A stretch of DNA of 64,000 nucleotides from CAYXFD01 sp964464175 (lineage in GTDB: Bacteria > Cloacimonadota > Cloacimonadia > Cloacimonadales > JAJBBL01), in NCBI GenBank assembly GCA_964464175.1, contig CAYXFD010000001.1, positions 124,001 to 188,000 on the forward strand. The letters run 5' to 3'. Positions within the stretch are counted from its first letter, which is position 1, and each line of letters opens with the position of its first letter. This document shows positions 17,871 through 25,355 of the stretch, one piece after another. The translations under genes and the position numbers were made by a program. The notes under the pieces are model-generated. The model did no database searches and was not told the DNA's origin. It was given only the letters and a program-made list of their open reading frames with translations.

Positions 17871-19870
17871 TGAGTGCCCCGATGATAAAAATAGTGGTGA
17901 ACGATAAGAAAGAACTGCAGGTCAAGCAGGACACCTATCTGATTAAACCTCTTCTGGAAGCTGGAATTCCGGTTCCGACACTCTGCTATCATAAAGATCT
18001 GACCCCCGAAGGTTCCTGCCGTCTCTGCCTCTGCGAGATAGAAGTCAGAGGTAAGAGAAGACTGGTAACTTCCTGTAATTATCCGGTCAGGGATGAGATC
18101 AAAGTCTGGACTGATTCGGAAAAGGTCAGGCAACACCGGAAGAAACTCGCCGAGATGTATCTGGGAAGATGGCCTAATGTAGAAGTAGTTAAGGACGTAG
18201 CCAGACAATGCGGAGTGACTGATGGTTCCCGTTTCCAAAGCGAGATAACTGAAGAGAGCAAAAAAGCCTGTATCCTCTGCGGTAAATGTGTCCGGGCTTG
18301 TAAAGAGTTTATTCTGGAACGGATTATTGATTTTGCCGGCAGAGGAATAAAAAGGCATATTACCATGCCCTTCGGACAGGTCGATAAGCATTGTGTCGGA
18401 TGTACTTCCTGTGCTTATGTCTGCCCTACCGGGGCGATAGAGGTTATCGATGATATGAACCATCCCGTAAATCCCGACCTGATCAGGAAACATGGAATGA
18501 AGGTCAATGCCGAGATGGCAACTCTCGATAGTTCCCAGTGCTGTATGAGAGAAGCCGGAACGGCTAATATTGTGGAAGTAATGGACCGTTACGATCTGTT
18601 GCCGGTTAATAATTTCAAGTTTGGTTCGCATCCCGATACCCCTAAGATGGATTCCATGGTCCTGAGAAAGAACTATTTTACCCAGGAACAGGCAGATGCC
18701 TGCTGGCGAGGCTGCTCGATGGCCTGTGCCAAGGCAGTTGACGGATTCCAGCTGAAAACCGGTCCTTATAAAGGAGACAAGGTTGTTGTTGATGGACCGG
18801 AATATGAAACCTCAGCCGGTTGTTCTAATATGGGATGCTTTGATCCTGAGTTTGTCATTGAGTTCAATTTCTATTGTGATACTTATGGGATCGACACCAT
18901 TTCCATGGGTACAGCAACCGCTTTTGCCATGGAATGTTACGAAGCCGGGTTGATCACAAAGGAGGAGACCGGGGGAAAAGAGTTACGGTTCGGTAATGGT
19001 GATGCTGTTCTGGAATGCCTGCATGAAATGTCCCGCGGGAAAGGTTTCGGACTGGAAATCGGTCAGGGAATCAGGCGTCTGAAGGAGAAGCTGCAGAAAA
19101 GATACCCCGATAAGGCAGAATGGCTGCACGATATCGGAATGGAAGTCAAAGGACTGGAGTATTCGGAATATGTCAGCAAAGAGTCACTTGCCCAGCAGGG
19201 TGGTTATGCTATGGCTGTCAAAGGACCTCAGCATGATGAAGCCTGGCTGATTTTCATGGATATGGTCAATAACCAGATCCCGACCTTCGAAGATAAAGCA
19301 GAAGCGTTATACTACTTCCCGCTTTTCCGAACCTGGTTCGGGCTTATGGGACTCTGTAAGATCGTCTGGAATGATGTGGTGCCGGCAGATAATGCCAAGA
19401 GATATCCACCGCAAAAGGCTGCTAAAATACCGGAGCATGTCGAGAATTACTGGAAGTTCTTCGAAGGAATGACCGGCAAAGCTCTTGATGAAGATGAGAT
19501 GGTCAACCAGTCAGCCCGTGTCCATAATCTGCAGCGGATAATGAGTATTATGATGGGTTACGGTAAAAGAGAAGATGATATACCCCCATACCGAGCTGTC
19601 GGACCGGTTACCGAGGAGGAATATCTTTCCCGGCAGGACCGTTATGACAAGCAATTGGAAGAGATACTGAAAGTTAATCCGGCAGAACTGACTTTACCGG
19701 AAAAGATGGAGTTGCTCCGCAAGCACCGCTTTGAGCAGTATGATAAGCTTCTTGATGCTGCTTATGAACGGAGGGGCTGGAACAAAAACGGTATTCCGAA
19801 AGTCGAGAGATTGAAAGAGTTGGGTATTGACCTGCCGGAACTGGTGGCAATAGTCAAACCGTATCAATAA
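17870..19870 (+). CDS. HydA/NuoG-like Fe-S domain fused to AOR C-terminal catalytic half
   Basis: This 666-residue protein begins like HydA/NuoG: a plant-type [2Fe-2S] domain (C39, C50, C53, C69) and two [4Fe-4S] motifs (C134/137/140/144 and C175/178/181/185). The His-ligated cluster motif common in NuoG/HydA is not visible. From about residue 265 it switches to the C-terminal half of AOR: CWRGCSMAC (C278, C282, C286), GPEYET (E311/E313), ISMGTATAFAMECYEAGLI, VKGPQHDEAW (H455) and MGLCKIVW (C496, fourth cluster ligand). Thus the AOR half occupies the place of the H-cluster domain in a bifurcating [FeFe]-hydrogenase. The pterin-binding AOR domain is in the gene at 14683. TAATG couples it to the HydB-like gene. 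The substrate, probably an aldehyde/carboxylate pair, is inferred. Confidence 0.87.
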   Translation: MSAPMIKIVVNDKKELQVKQDTYLIKPLLEAGIPVPTLCYHKDLTPEGSCRLCLCEIEVRGKRRLVTSCNYPVRDEIKVWTDSEKVRQHRKKLAEMYLGRWPNVEVVKDVARQCGVTDGSRFQSEITEESKKACILCGKCVRACKEFILERIIDFAGRGIKRHITMPFGQVDKHCVGCTSCAYVCPTGAIEVIDDMNHPVNPDLIRKHGMKVNAEMATLDSSQCCMREAGTANIVEVMDRYDLLPVNNFKFGSHPDTPKMDSMVLRKNYFTQEQADACWRGCSMACAKAVDGFQLKTGPYKGDKVVVDGPEYETSAGCSNMGCFDPEFVIEFNFYCDTYGIDTISMGTATAFAMECYEAGLITKEETGGKELRFGNGDAVLECLHEMSRGKGFGLEIGQGIRRLKEKLQKRYPDKAEWLHDIGMEVKGLEYSEYVSKESLAQQGGYAMAVKGPQHDEAWLIFMDMVNNQIPTFEDKAEALYYFPLFRTWFGLMGLCKIVWNDVVPADNAKRYPPQKAAKIPEHVENYWKFFEGMTGKALDEDEMVNQSARVHNLQRIMSIMMGYGKREDDIPPYRAVGPVTEEEYLSRQDRYDKQLEEILKVNPAELTLPEKMELLRKHRFEQYDKLLDAAYERRGWNKNGIPKVERLKELGIDLPELVAIVKPYQ

Positions 19871-19881
19871 GATAAGATTTA

Positions 19882-19914
19882 CCTGTGGAGATCTGCCCGG
19901 CAGATCTCCACAGG
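19882..19914. repeat. Perfect intercistronic hairpin
   Basis: The 33 bases are a perfect inverted repeat with 16-base arms (CCTGTGGAGATCTGCC and its complement) around one central base; a realistic stem is about 13-14 pairs with a 5-7 base loop. It lies 12 bases after the AOR-half gene and 18 bases before the ThiF-like start. No T-run follows on the plus strand, so it is unlikely to be a simple terminator. It may stabilise the upstream mRNA end or lower expression of the two cofactor genes. Confidence 0.8.
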
Positions 19915-19932
19915 AACAGAAATGGAATAATC

Positions 19933-20553
19933 ATGAACTTTGAAGATATCTTTGTTAGAAATGCTCCCGGAGTCAGGGAAACCTTGAGAACGAGTAAGGT
20001 TGGCATTGCCGGCTGCGGTGGTCTCGGCTCTAACATAGCCGTCAGTCTGGTCAGAGCAGGCATAGGTGAGCTGATAATTGCCGATTTCGACAGAGTTGAG
20101 CTTTCCAATCTCAACCGTCAGTATTATTTCTTGGAAGATGTCGGTGAAAGAAAAACCGGAGCTCTGAAAAATATTTTGCTGCGGATAAATCCTCAGGTTA
20201 AGCTTAAGACTATTACGGAAGAACTAACACCGGAAAATGTTCCGAACCTGTTCTCCGGGGTCGAAGTAATGATTGAAGCATTCGATCTGGCAGAGCGGAA
20301 AAAATGGCTGATCGATACCTGGTCACGACACCACAGTTCTGTTCCTCTCGTTTGCGGCAGCGGAGTCGCGGGATATGGGAAAAACAATGAGTTAAAGACG
20401 GTCAGAGCCGGTAATCTATATGTCTGCGGAGATCAGAGTTCCGATATGAAAGAGGGACTCTGTTCCAGCAGGGTAGCAGTAGTAGCAAATATGCAGGCAA
20501 ATGTGGTGATTGAAATCCTGATGAAAACTGCTCATTCTAACGAGCAGAGGTGA
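19933..20553 (+). CDS. ThiF-family sulfur-carrier adenylyltransferase
   Basis: This 206-residue E1-like protein shows the nucleotide-binding GCGGLGSNIAVSLVRAG near residue 28 and DFDRVELSNLNRQYYF near residue 50, typical of the short ThiF family 2. It would adenylate the C-terminal glycine of the adjacent ThiS/MoaD-like protein to prime sulfur transfer. The frame extends to 19885 through the hairpin, but ATG 19933 fits the family start (MNFEDIFVRNAPG). The stop directly abuts the next ATG (20554). By name the family serves thiamine, but next to an AOR-like operon, and with no other thiamine genes here, a role in tungsto/molybdopterin assembly is more likely. That is inference from context. 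Confidence 0.85.
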   Translation: MNFEDIFVRNAPGVRETLRTSKVGIAGCGGLGSNIAVSLVRAGIGELIIADFDRVELSNLNRQYYFLEDVGERKTGALKNILLRINPQVKLKTITEELTPENVPNLFSGVEVMIEAFDLAERKKWLIDTWSRHHSSVPLVCGSGVAGYGKNNELKTVRAGNLYVCGDQSSDMKEGLCSSRVAVVANMQANVVIEILMKTAHSNEQR

Positions 20554-20757
20554 ATGATGATCTTAGTGAACAACAGAGATAAGCTCGACTGGCAGGATGG
20601 TATGACGATCAAAGATGTCTTACAGCTGATGAACTATGATTACAGTCTGATCAGTGTTTATATCAATGAGGAATACGTACCTGAAGATGAGTATTTTCTC
20701 AGAAAGATACCTGATGAAGCCTTGGTTCAGATTATCCATTTAGCTCACGGCGGCTGA
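20554..20757 (+). CDS. ThiS/MoaD-like sulfur carrier protein
   Basis: This 67-residue ubiquitin-fold protein begins MMILVNNRDKLDWQDGMTIKDVLQLM and ends in IHLAHGG, the diglycine tail that is adenylated and thiocarboxylated in ThiS and MoaD. The internal DEALVQIIHLAHGG resembles the conserved D-x-V-x-I-x-x-x-x-GG end of ThiS. The start immediately follows the stop of the ThiF-like gene. It is probably the sulfur donor for the dithiolene of the pterin cofactor used by the upstream enzyme; a thiamine role cannot be excluded. Confidence 0.85.
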   Translation: MMILVNNRDKLDWQDGMTIKDVLQLMNYDYSLISVYINEEYVPEDEYFLRKIPDEALVQIIHLAHGG

Positions 20758-20822
20758 TACTGCTGCTGAGAACAGATAATATTGCTTGTCGTTTTAGCCT
20801 TAGACCCTATCTCAGAAAACGA

Positions 20823-22811
20823 TCAATTAAAGAAAAACCATCTTATCCCGACATTCCAGTGAACTCCCGCTACCGGGTATCCGTAAACAGTGTCGGTATC
20901 CAACAAGTTCTTGGCATCAGCCTGAATATCAAACAATCTGGTAATACTGATCCTGAGATAACCGTCGAGAGTATTGGTGGCTTCCACCTTATTGTAAGGG
21001 GTATAGAATCCTGATGTATAACGGAAGTTAAGACCGGCTGTGAGGGCGTTATGGTGTAAGAGATTGTAACGGCATTCCAGATTAGTGTTGCCGAACCAGC
21101 GGGGGAAGTAATCGAGTTCATCCCGCAGATTGCCCTGCAGAGATCCGGAAAGAAGCCATTCGGTAACCCCCCAGCTTTGACCGATCATATTATATTCACT
21201 CTGCAGATAGGGGGTGGTTAGAGCAACCTGTTCTTCAACTCTTCGCAGATTTTCTTCCAGAGGTAGAAATCTTCCCAGATAATGGTAGGTAAGACCATAT
21301 TGAACGTATTCCCTTTGACCTCCCCCCAGCTTTACTCTACCGATAGATGAATCAAGCTGTAAGCCGGCATAAAGGTCACGGTTAGTCACTGTTCGGACAG
21401 TGAAATGGTTCCCGCTTCTTTCTGAAGACTCCAGAACTCCGATATTTCCTGAGAGTGATTCGCTAAAGCGGTAGTCCAAGCGGGAATGGGTATGATATGT
21501 GAAATTGAGACCGGCAAAGATCTCTGAAGATAGTTTTAATCTGTTCCCGTCATATCCATAGGATACCCTTCTGATATCTTTGTGTTTATCGGTAAGAAAG
21601 GGTGAACTGAAATTTTCTGTTTCCTCCGTATCGAAATACTCCCAGCCAAATTCTATCCGGTGCTGCCGCCATTTAAAGTCTCTGCTCAACAGAAGCTGGT
21701 AAAGAGTCCGTTCCGGCTGTTCTTCTTCTTCGGTCTGGCGGAATCTGCTGACTTCGTATCTTAAACCGGCGTTCAGATAGTTGTTTTCCCACAAGAGGGA
21801 GTGTTCCGTCAGTTTCTCCTCATAACTAACATTAACCGTGTATTCGTGCTGGTCACGGAACTTCAGCGGGGGAATATCCTGATCAAGATAGAGGGAATTC
21901 CATCTCAAAGTATGACTGCCAAAAGGATAAACTACTCCAAAAGCAAAGTTACTGCTTTTTTCGCGTACGCCCATCCAATATCCGTCCTGAAAGAACATTA
22001 CTGCTCTGACCTGCAGATTTTCAACATTGAAACTGTTATTCTTTGCCAGATCAATGTGAGCATAATCCATATCGAGAAATCCTAAACCTGCATAGGCTTC
22101 GATATAGGTTACCGGTAACAGGTATTCCCTGGAACGAAATGACCATGAATGTTCCGACAGGTCTATGCTATAAAAGGGGTAATAATTCTGGAGCTGATGA
22201 TGAGGTAAAGTAACTGAAGGAATGAGCGTGAATGCATCACGCCGGATAAGCCTATTATTATGCTCCCAGGAGATCAGATGATAGTTTTCATTATATATGG
22301 GTCTATTTATCAGACTCAGAGAATGCTTGAGAGGTTCCTGCCGCTTGAGGATTGTATCGTCGATCATCTCAGTCAGAGATTCCGAATCAAAATAGAGTGT
22401 ATCGGGTGCTGCCTCTTCAAAGATCTCCGGGATGAAACTGAGCTCTACCGTAAGTACTCCGATAACCGGTTCATCTTCTCTGAAAGCAGGAGCAAAATCC
22501 CATTGGCTAATATTGTATATTGCCAGGCTATCGAGCTCGGGCACAGATTCTTTGACTTCAATATAACCAACCGTACTGTCGGGAAGGACTGTTACATCGA
22601 GGATAACTGTTCCCATAACTGCCGCATCCTGCAGCTCCTGAGGATAGAAGAGAGGAGTCTGTTTGATAATCTCAGGGGGAGAATCATTCTCTGCAAATCT
22701 TTCGGCTAAGAGATCGCATCTTACGCAGGCTGAGAGTTCCATTAGATGATTGTGAATAAAGATGGCGAAAAGTAGCAGCAGGAGTATGAATAATGCTTTT
22801 TTTAGAGCCAT
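20823..22811 (-). CDS. TonB C-terminal domain fused to outer-membrane beta-barrel
   Basis: This 662-residue protein starts with a hydrophobic export segment (KKALFILLLLLFAIFI). Residues about 45-130 look like a TonB C-terminal domain: PEIIKQTPLFYPQELQDAAVMG, GTVILDVTVLPDSTVG, and a VPELDSLAIYNISQWDFAPAF block. The remaining 500 residues alternate aromatic and polar strands like a TonB-dependent receptor barrel, ending NLLDTDTVYGYPVAG...VGIRWFFFN with the terminal aromatic expected of outer-membrane proteins. No clear plug domain is visible. RBS AAGGAG precedes ATG 22811. It overlaps the upstream epimerase gene by 10 bases. The substrate is unknown; it may be a structural or uptake protein. 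Confidence 0.7.
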   Translation of the reverse strand: MALKKALFILLLLLFAIFIHNHLMELSACVRCDLLAERFAENDSPPEIIKQTPLFYPQELQDAAVMGTVILDVTVLPDSTVGYIEVKESVPELDSLAIYNISQWDFAPAFREDEPVIGVLTVELSFIPEIFEEAAPDTLYFDSESLTEMIDDTILKRQEPLKHSLSLINRPIYNENYHLISWEHNNRLIRRDAFTLIPSVTLPHHQLQNYYPFYSIDLSEHSWSFRSREYLLPVTYIEAYAGLGFLDMDYAHIDLAKNNSFNVENLQVRAVMFFQDGYWMGVREKSSNFAFGVVYPFGSHTLRWNSLYLDQDIPPLKFRDQHEYTVNVSYEEKLTEHSLLWENNYLNAGLRYEVSRFRQTEEEEQPERTLYQLLLSRDFKWRQHRIEFGWEYFDTEETENFSSPFLTDKHKDIRRVSYGYDGNRLKLSSEIFAGLNFTYHTHSRLDYRFSESLSGNIGVLESSERSGNHFTVRTVTNRDLYAGLQLDSSIGRVKLGGGQREYVQYGLTYHYLGRFLPLEENLRRVEEQVALTTPYLQSEYNMIGQSWGVTEWLLSGSLQGNLRDELDYFPRWFGNTNLECRYNLLHHNALTAGLNFRYTSGFYTPYNKVEATNTLDGYLRISITRLFDIQADAKNLLDTDTVYGYPVAGVHWNVGIRWFFFN

Positions 22812-23785
22812 CCCTTCTCCTTATACCAGTTATAAGTCTTCCTTAAGGCTTCGCTCAGATCCAGGTGTTCATCAAAACCAAGGACTTCCTTAGCTTTTCC
22901 GGGATCACAAATCCAATTGCTGCTTTTCATCTCTTTCAATTTCTGAAGGTTGAGCAGCGAAGGTCTTCTGCTGATCTTTCCTTTTATTTCACCCCAGACA
23001 GCTGCCGGATATACCAGAAACTCAGGAATCCTAATCCGGATAGTTCTCTTCTTCATAGCCTTTTCCAAAGTACCGGTGAATTCCTCCATACTGTAATGTG
23101 AACTGCAAGAAGAGAAGAAAATCTCATTATATGCCCTGGGATTACTAAATGTCCGGTAGATAAAATCAACTAAACAGGAAATAGAGATAAGGCTGATATA
23201 TTTAGTACGAAAGCCTAAAACAGGAGTTATGCCCTTCTTAACAAGCTTGAAATACTGTAAAAAATCCGAATCTCCCTCTCCAAAGACAGAAGCCGGTCTG
23301 ACTATTGTCCAGTTTTTACGGCAATTTCTTTGGATCTCTTCCTCAGCGAATAACTTGCTTTTTCCATAGTTACTTACCGGGAAACATTCTTCATCCTCCT
23401 TCTTTCCGGATAAGCCGCGGCAAATACCCGCAGCAGCCTGACTGCTGATAAAGATAAACTGCCTCAGAGACCCGGTCTCATTGGCAATATTTACCAGACG
23501 GGAGGTTAACTCAATATTATGTTTCCGGAACTGTTCCCAATTCCTTCCTCGCGTTATTGCGGCATTATGCACTAATATTTCCTGACCGCTCAAAACAGTT
23601 TTTAATGCAGAGTCATCACGATAGTCAATTTTAACAGGCGGATAACCAGTAGGTAATAGTGATAGATCGGCGGCAGACCTGACTAAGCCGGTTACTTCAC
23701 ACCCTTTGTCTAAACAGTGTTTCACCAGATTACTGCCGACGAAACCATTGGCTCCCGTGATTACTACTTTATGCTTATTACTCAC
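22802..23785 (-). CDS. NAD-dependent epimerase/dehydratase (extended SDR)
   Basis: This 327-residue Rossmann protein has the NAD motif TGANGFVGSNLV near residue 9, VHNAAITRG and the catalytic FISSQAAAG...YGKSK region (Tyr-x-x-x-Lys as NYGKSK). The frame reaches 23875, but GTG 23785 follows AGGAAG and begins at the natural family start (SNKHKVVITGANG). Relatives act on nucleotide sugars, sterols or dihydroflavonol-like compounds, so the substrate is open. It is coupled to the downstream barrel gene by a 10-base overlap. Confidence 0.85.
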   Translation of the reverse strand: MSNKHKVVITGANGFVGSNLVKHCLDKGCEVTGLVRSAADLSLLPTGYPPVKIDYRDDSALKTVLSGQEILVHNAAITRGRNWEQFRKHNIELTSRLVNIANETGSLRQFIFISSQAAAGICRGLSGKKEDEECFPVSNYGKSKLFAEEEIQRNCRKNWTIVRPASVFGEGDSDFLQYFKLVKKGITPVLGFRTKYISLISISCLVDFIYRTFSNPRAYNEIFFSSCSSHYSMEEFTGTLEKAMKKRTIRIRIPEFLVYPAAVWGEIKGKISRRPSLLNLQKLKEMKSSNWICDPGKAKEVLGFDEHLDLSEALRKTYNWYKEKGWL

Positions 23786-23944
23786 AATACTTCCTGTTCC
23801 CGGATTCTTTCTTACTCCCAGAAAAGCGAAATCTTTTCCAGATGAGAAGTTATTTGATAATAAAATCTGTGTCAAACTATTTGTACGTTTCTTAGCCGGC
23901 TGCTCTTTAGATATCTATACCAGCCCGCCAACTAACAAGGATTT

Positions 23945-23988
23945 GTTCCTGACCCGCATTATCGCTTCGCTCAATGCAGGGCAGGAAC
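23945..23988. repeat. Imperfect 16-base inverted repeat
   Basis: GTTCCTGACCCGCATT (23945-23960) and AATGCAGGGCAGGAAC (23973-23988) pair at 14 of 16 positions across the 12-base loop ATCGCTTCGCTC. No T-run follows. It could be a REP-like element, an operator or the remnant of a mobile sequence. Confidence 0.5.
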
Positions 23989-24246
23989 TATATTCACAAG
24001 AAAAATCATTCCCCTGCCTAAAAATTCCGACAGATCCGGAGAAATGTTCATTCATCCCACTATTTTGAACTAAAAATAGGGAACAGAATTACTTTATTGC
24101 TTGCTCTGCCTTAGAACAGTCTCGCTCTTTTCCTGGTAATGGAGTTCGACAATTTAACCGATAAGCAGGAACGGATCTGAAACTACCCCATGAACTATTC
24201 GACTGAAAGAATTTTTTCCTGGAAAAAGCTTGACGGATTTAAAGGG

Positions 24247-24267
24247 TTAGTAGTATTGAGCTACTAA
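24247..24267 (+). promoter_or_regulatory. Candidate operator upstream of the TrmB-like regulator operon
   Basis: TTAGTAG (24247-24253) and CTACTAA (24261-24267) form a perfect 7-base inverted repeat with a 7-base centre, just upstream of the AAAGGAG ribosome binding site at 24273-24279. The second gene of this operon is a TrmB-like DNA-binding protein, so autoregulation is plausible but unproven. Confidence 0.35.
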
Positions 24268-24286
24268 TAAGATAAAGGAGAACTAT

Positions 24287-24475
24287 ATGAAGCTATTAGC
24301 AACTTTACTACTCGTTCTTATAATGCTTATAGGTATGTTAATTTTTAACGTCAGTAACCAGAGTTTGGTCAGAGAAAAAATCAGTTCCCTGATGAGTGTG
24401 TATTCCACAGAAGATAGTAATCCGAACGAAGTCAGTGATCAGGATTTTAGAAGGGGAAACAGCAATGCAAGATGA
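24287..24475 (+). CDS. Small single-span membrane protein
   Basis: This 62-residue peptide has a strong AAAGGAG site before its ATG, one hydrophobic helix (LLATLLLVLIMLIGMLIFNV) and a polar tail. I recognise no family, though short LapA/YhaH-like membrane proteins have a similar look (helix ending in FNVSNQ). Its end overlaps the start of the regulator gene by 11 bases, so the two are translationally coupled. The good ribosome binding site and coupling argue that it is real. Confidence 0.6.
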   Translation: MKLLATLLLVLIMLIGMLIFNVSNQSLVREKISSLMSVYSTEDSNPNEVSDQDFRRGNSNAR

Positions 24476-25355
24476 TATCCTCAAAAAACTGCTCACAGAA
24501 TCAGGATTGAGCGGGATTGAGACCGATATATATATAACCCTGTTTCAGCAACCCGGTCTCACCGGATATAAGATTGCCGGTCAGATCTCCAAACCGGTTG
24601 CCAACACATATAAAGCACTCAATCATCTGGAGGCAAAGGGTTTGGTCGTATATAGTGAAGCTTCAGGCACAAAAGAGTATTCGGCAATAGATTTTTCCGA
24701 ATACAGCGACCGACTGGAGAACGAGTTTACCCGTAAAAAGGAATTAATTATCAAGCGGCTGAAGAATTTGAGAGTCGAACAAAAGAACTTCGGCAGCTAT
24801 AATCTTACCGGAAAGAATCAGGTATATGAAAAAGCCCGGGCACTGATAAGTTCAGCCAGGGATGTTTTATTAGTGGATATCTTTCCTATTCCGTGTGAGG
24901 AGTTAAAAGATTCTTTAAAGGAAAAAGGTAAGGACAAGGCATTAGATTTCAGAGTCAAGTTTTACGAAGAGGAAACCCTCGAAGGACCCAGAACAACAGC
25001 AGCTTTTAACGGGGCGGAGATCATTGAGGGCTGGATCGGGAACTGGTTGATCATCTGCAAGGACTCGGAAGAGGTTTTGATAGCTTGCTTCAGCAGAGAA
25101 TCAGATCAATTGCTGCACGCAGTCTGGACAACAGATCCCTTTCTCTGTTTTACAATCTATAACGGGATGGTGAATGAGTTTATGCTGATAGATATTCTTA
25201 ATCAGCAGCACCATAACAAAAGGATTGATTCTGAGACAATCGGAAGGATTCATAAGCATTATAAGTCTGTATTCGATTTTGAAACGGAAGTCGGAAACAG
25301 AATCATGAAAAACGTATTCGGACACAAGAGTGAGCCTGAGGAGGAAGTAAAATGA
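24465..25355 (+). CDS. TrmB-family transcriptional regulator
   Basis: This 296-residue protein has an N-terminal winged helix (residues about 5-85: LSGIETDIYITLFQQPGLTGYKIA, PVANTYKALNHLEAKGLV) and a C-terminal phospholipase-D-like effector domain (about 110-290). This is the TrmB architecture that senses sugars or other ligands. The frame extends to 24396, but ATG 24465 follows AAGGGG and gives the natural start. It overlaps the C10 protease gene by four bases (ATGA), suggesting it controls that protease and itself. The ligand is unknown. Confidence 0.85.
   Translation: MQDDILKKLLTESGLSGIETDIYITLFQQPGLTGYKIAGQISKPVANTYKALNHLEAKGLVVYSEASGTKEYSAIDFSEYSDRLENEFTRKKELIIKRLKNLRVEQKNFGSYNLTGKNQVYEKARALISSARDVLLVDIFPIPCEELKDSLKEKGKDKALDFRVKFYEEETLEGPRTTAAFNGAEIIEGWIGNWLIICKDSEEVLIACFSRESDQLLHAVWTTDPFLCFTIYNGMVNEFMLIDILNQQHHNKRIDSETIGRIHKHYKSVFDFETEVGNRIMKNVFGHKSEPEEEVK

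Larger units (their letters stand above)
23786..24286. other. Divergent intergenic region
   Basis: This 501-base gap separates the minus-strand epimerase operon from the plus-strand regulator/protease operon and should contain both promoters. It holds an imperfect inverted repeat (23945-23988) and a short perfect one (24247-24267), listed separately. TTGACG at 24230 with TAGTAT at 24251 is a weak promoter candidate for the plus-strand operon. Open frames here look like shadows. Confidence 0.4.

Noticed and set aside
17831..18631. 266-residue open frame on the minus strand
   Set aside because: It lies fully antisense to the well-supported HydB-like and HydA/AOR-like genes, has no family motif, and is a codon-bias shadow.
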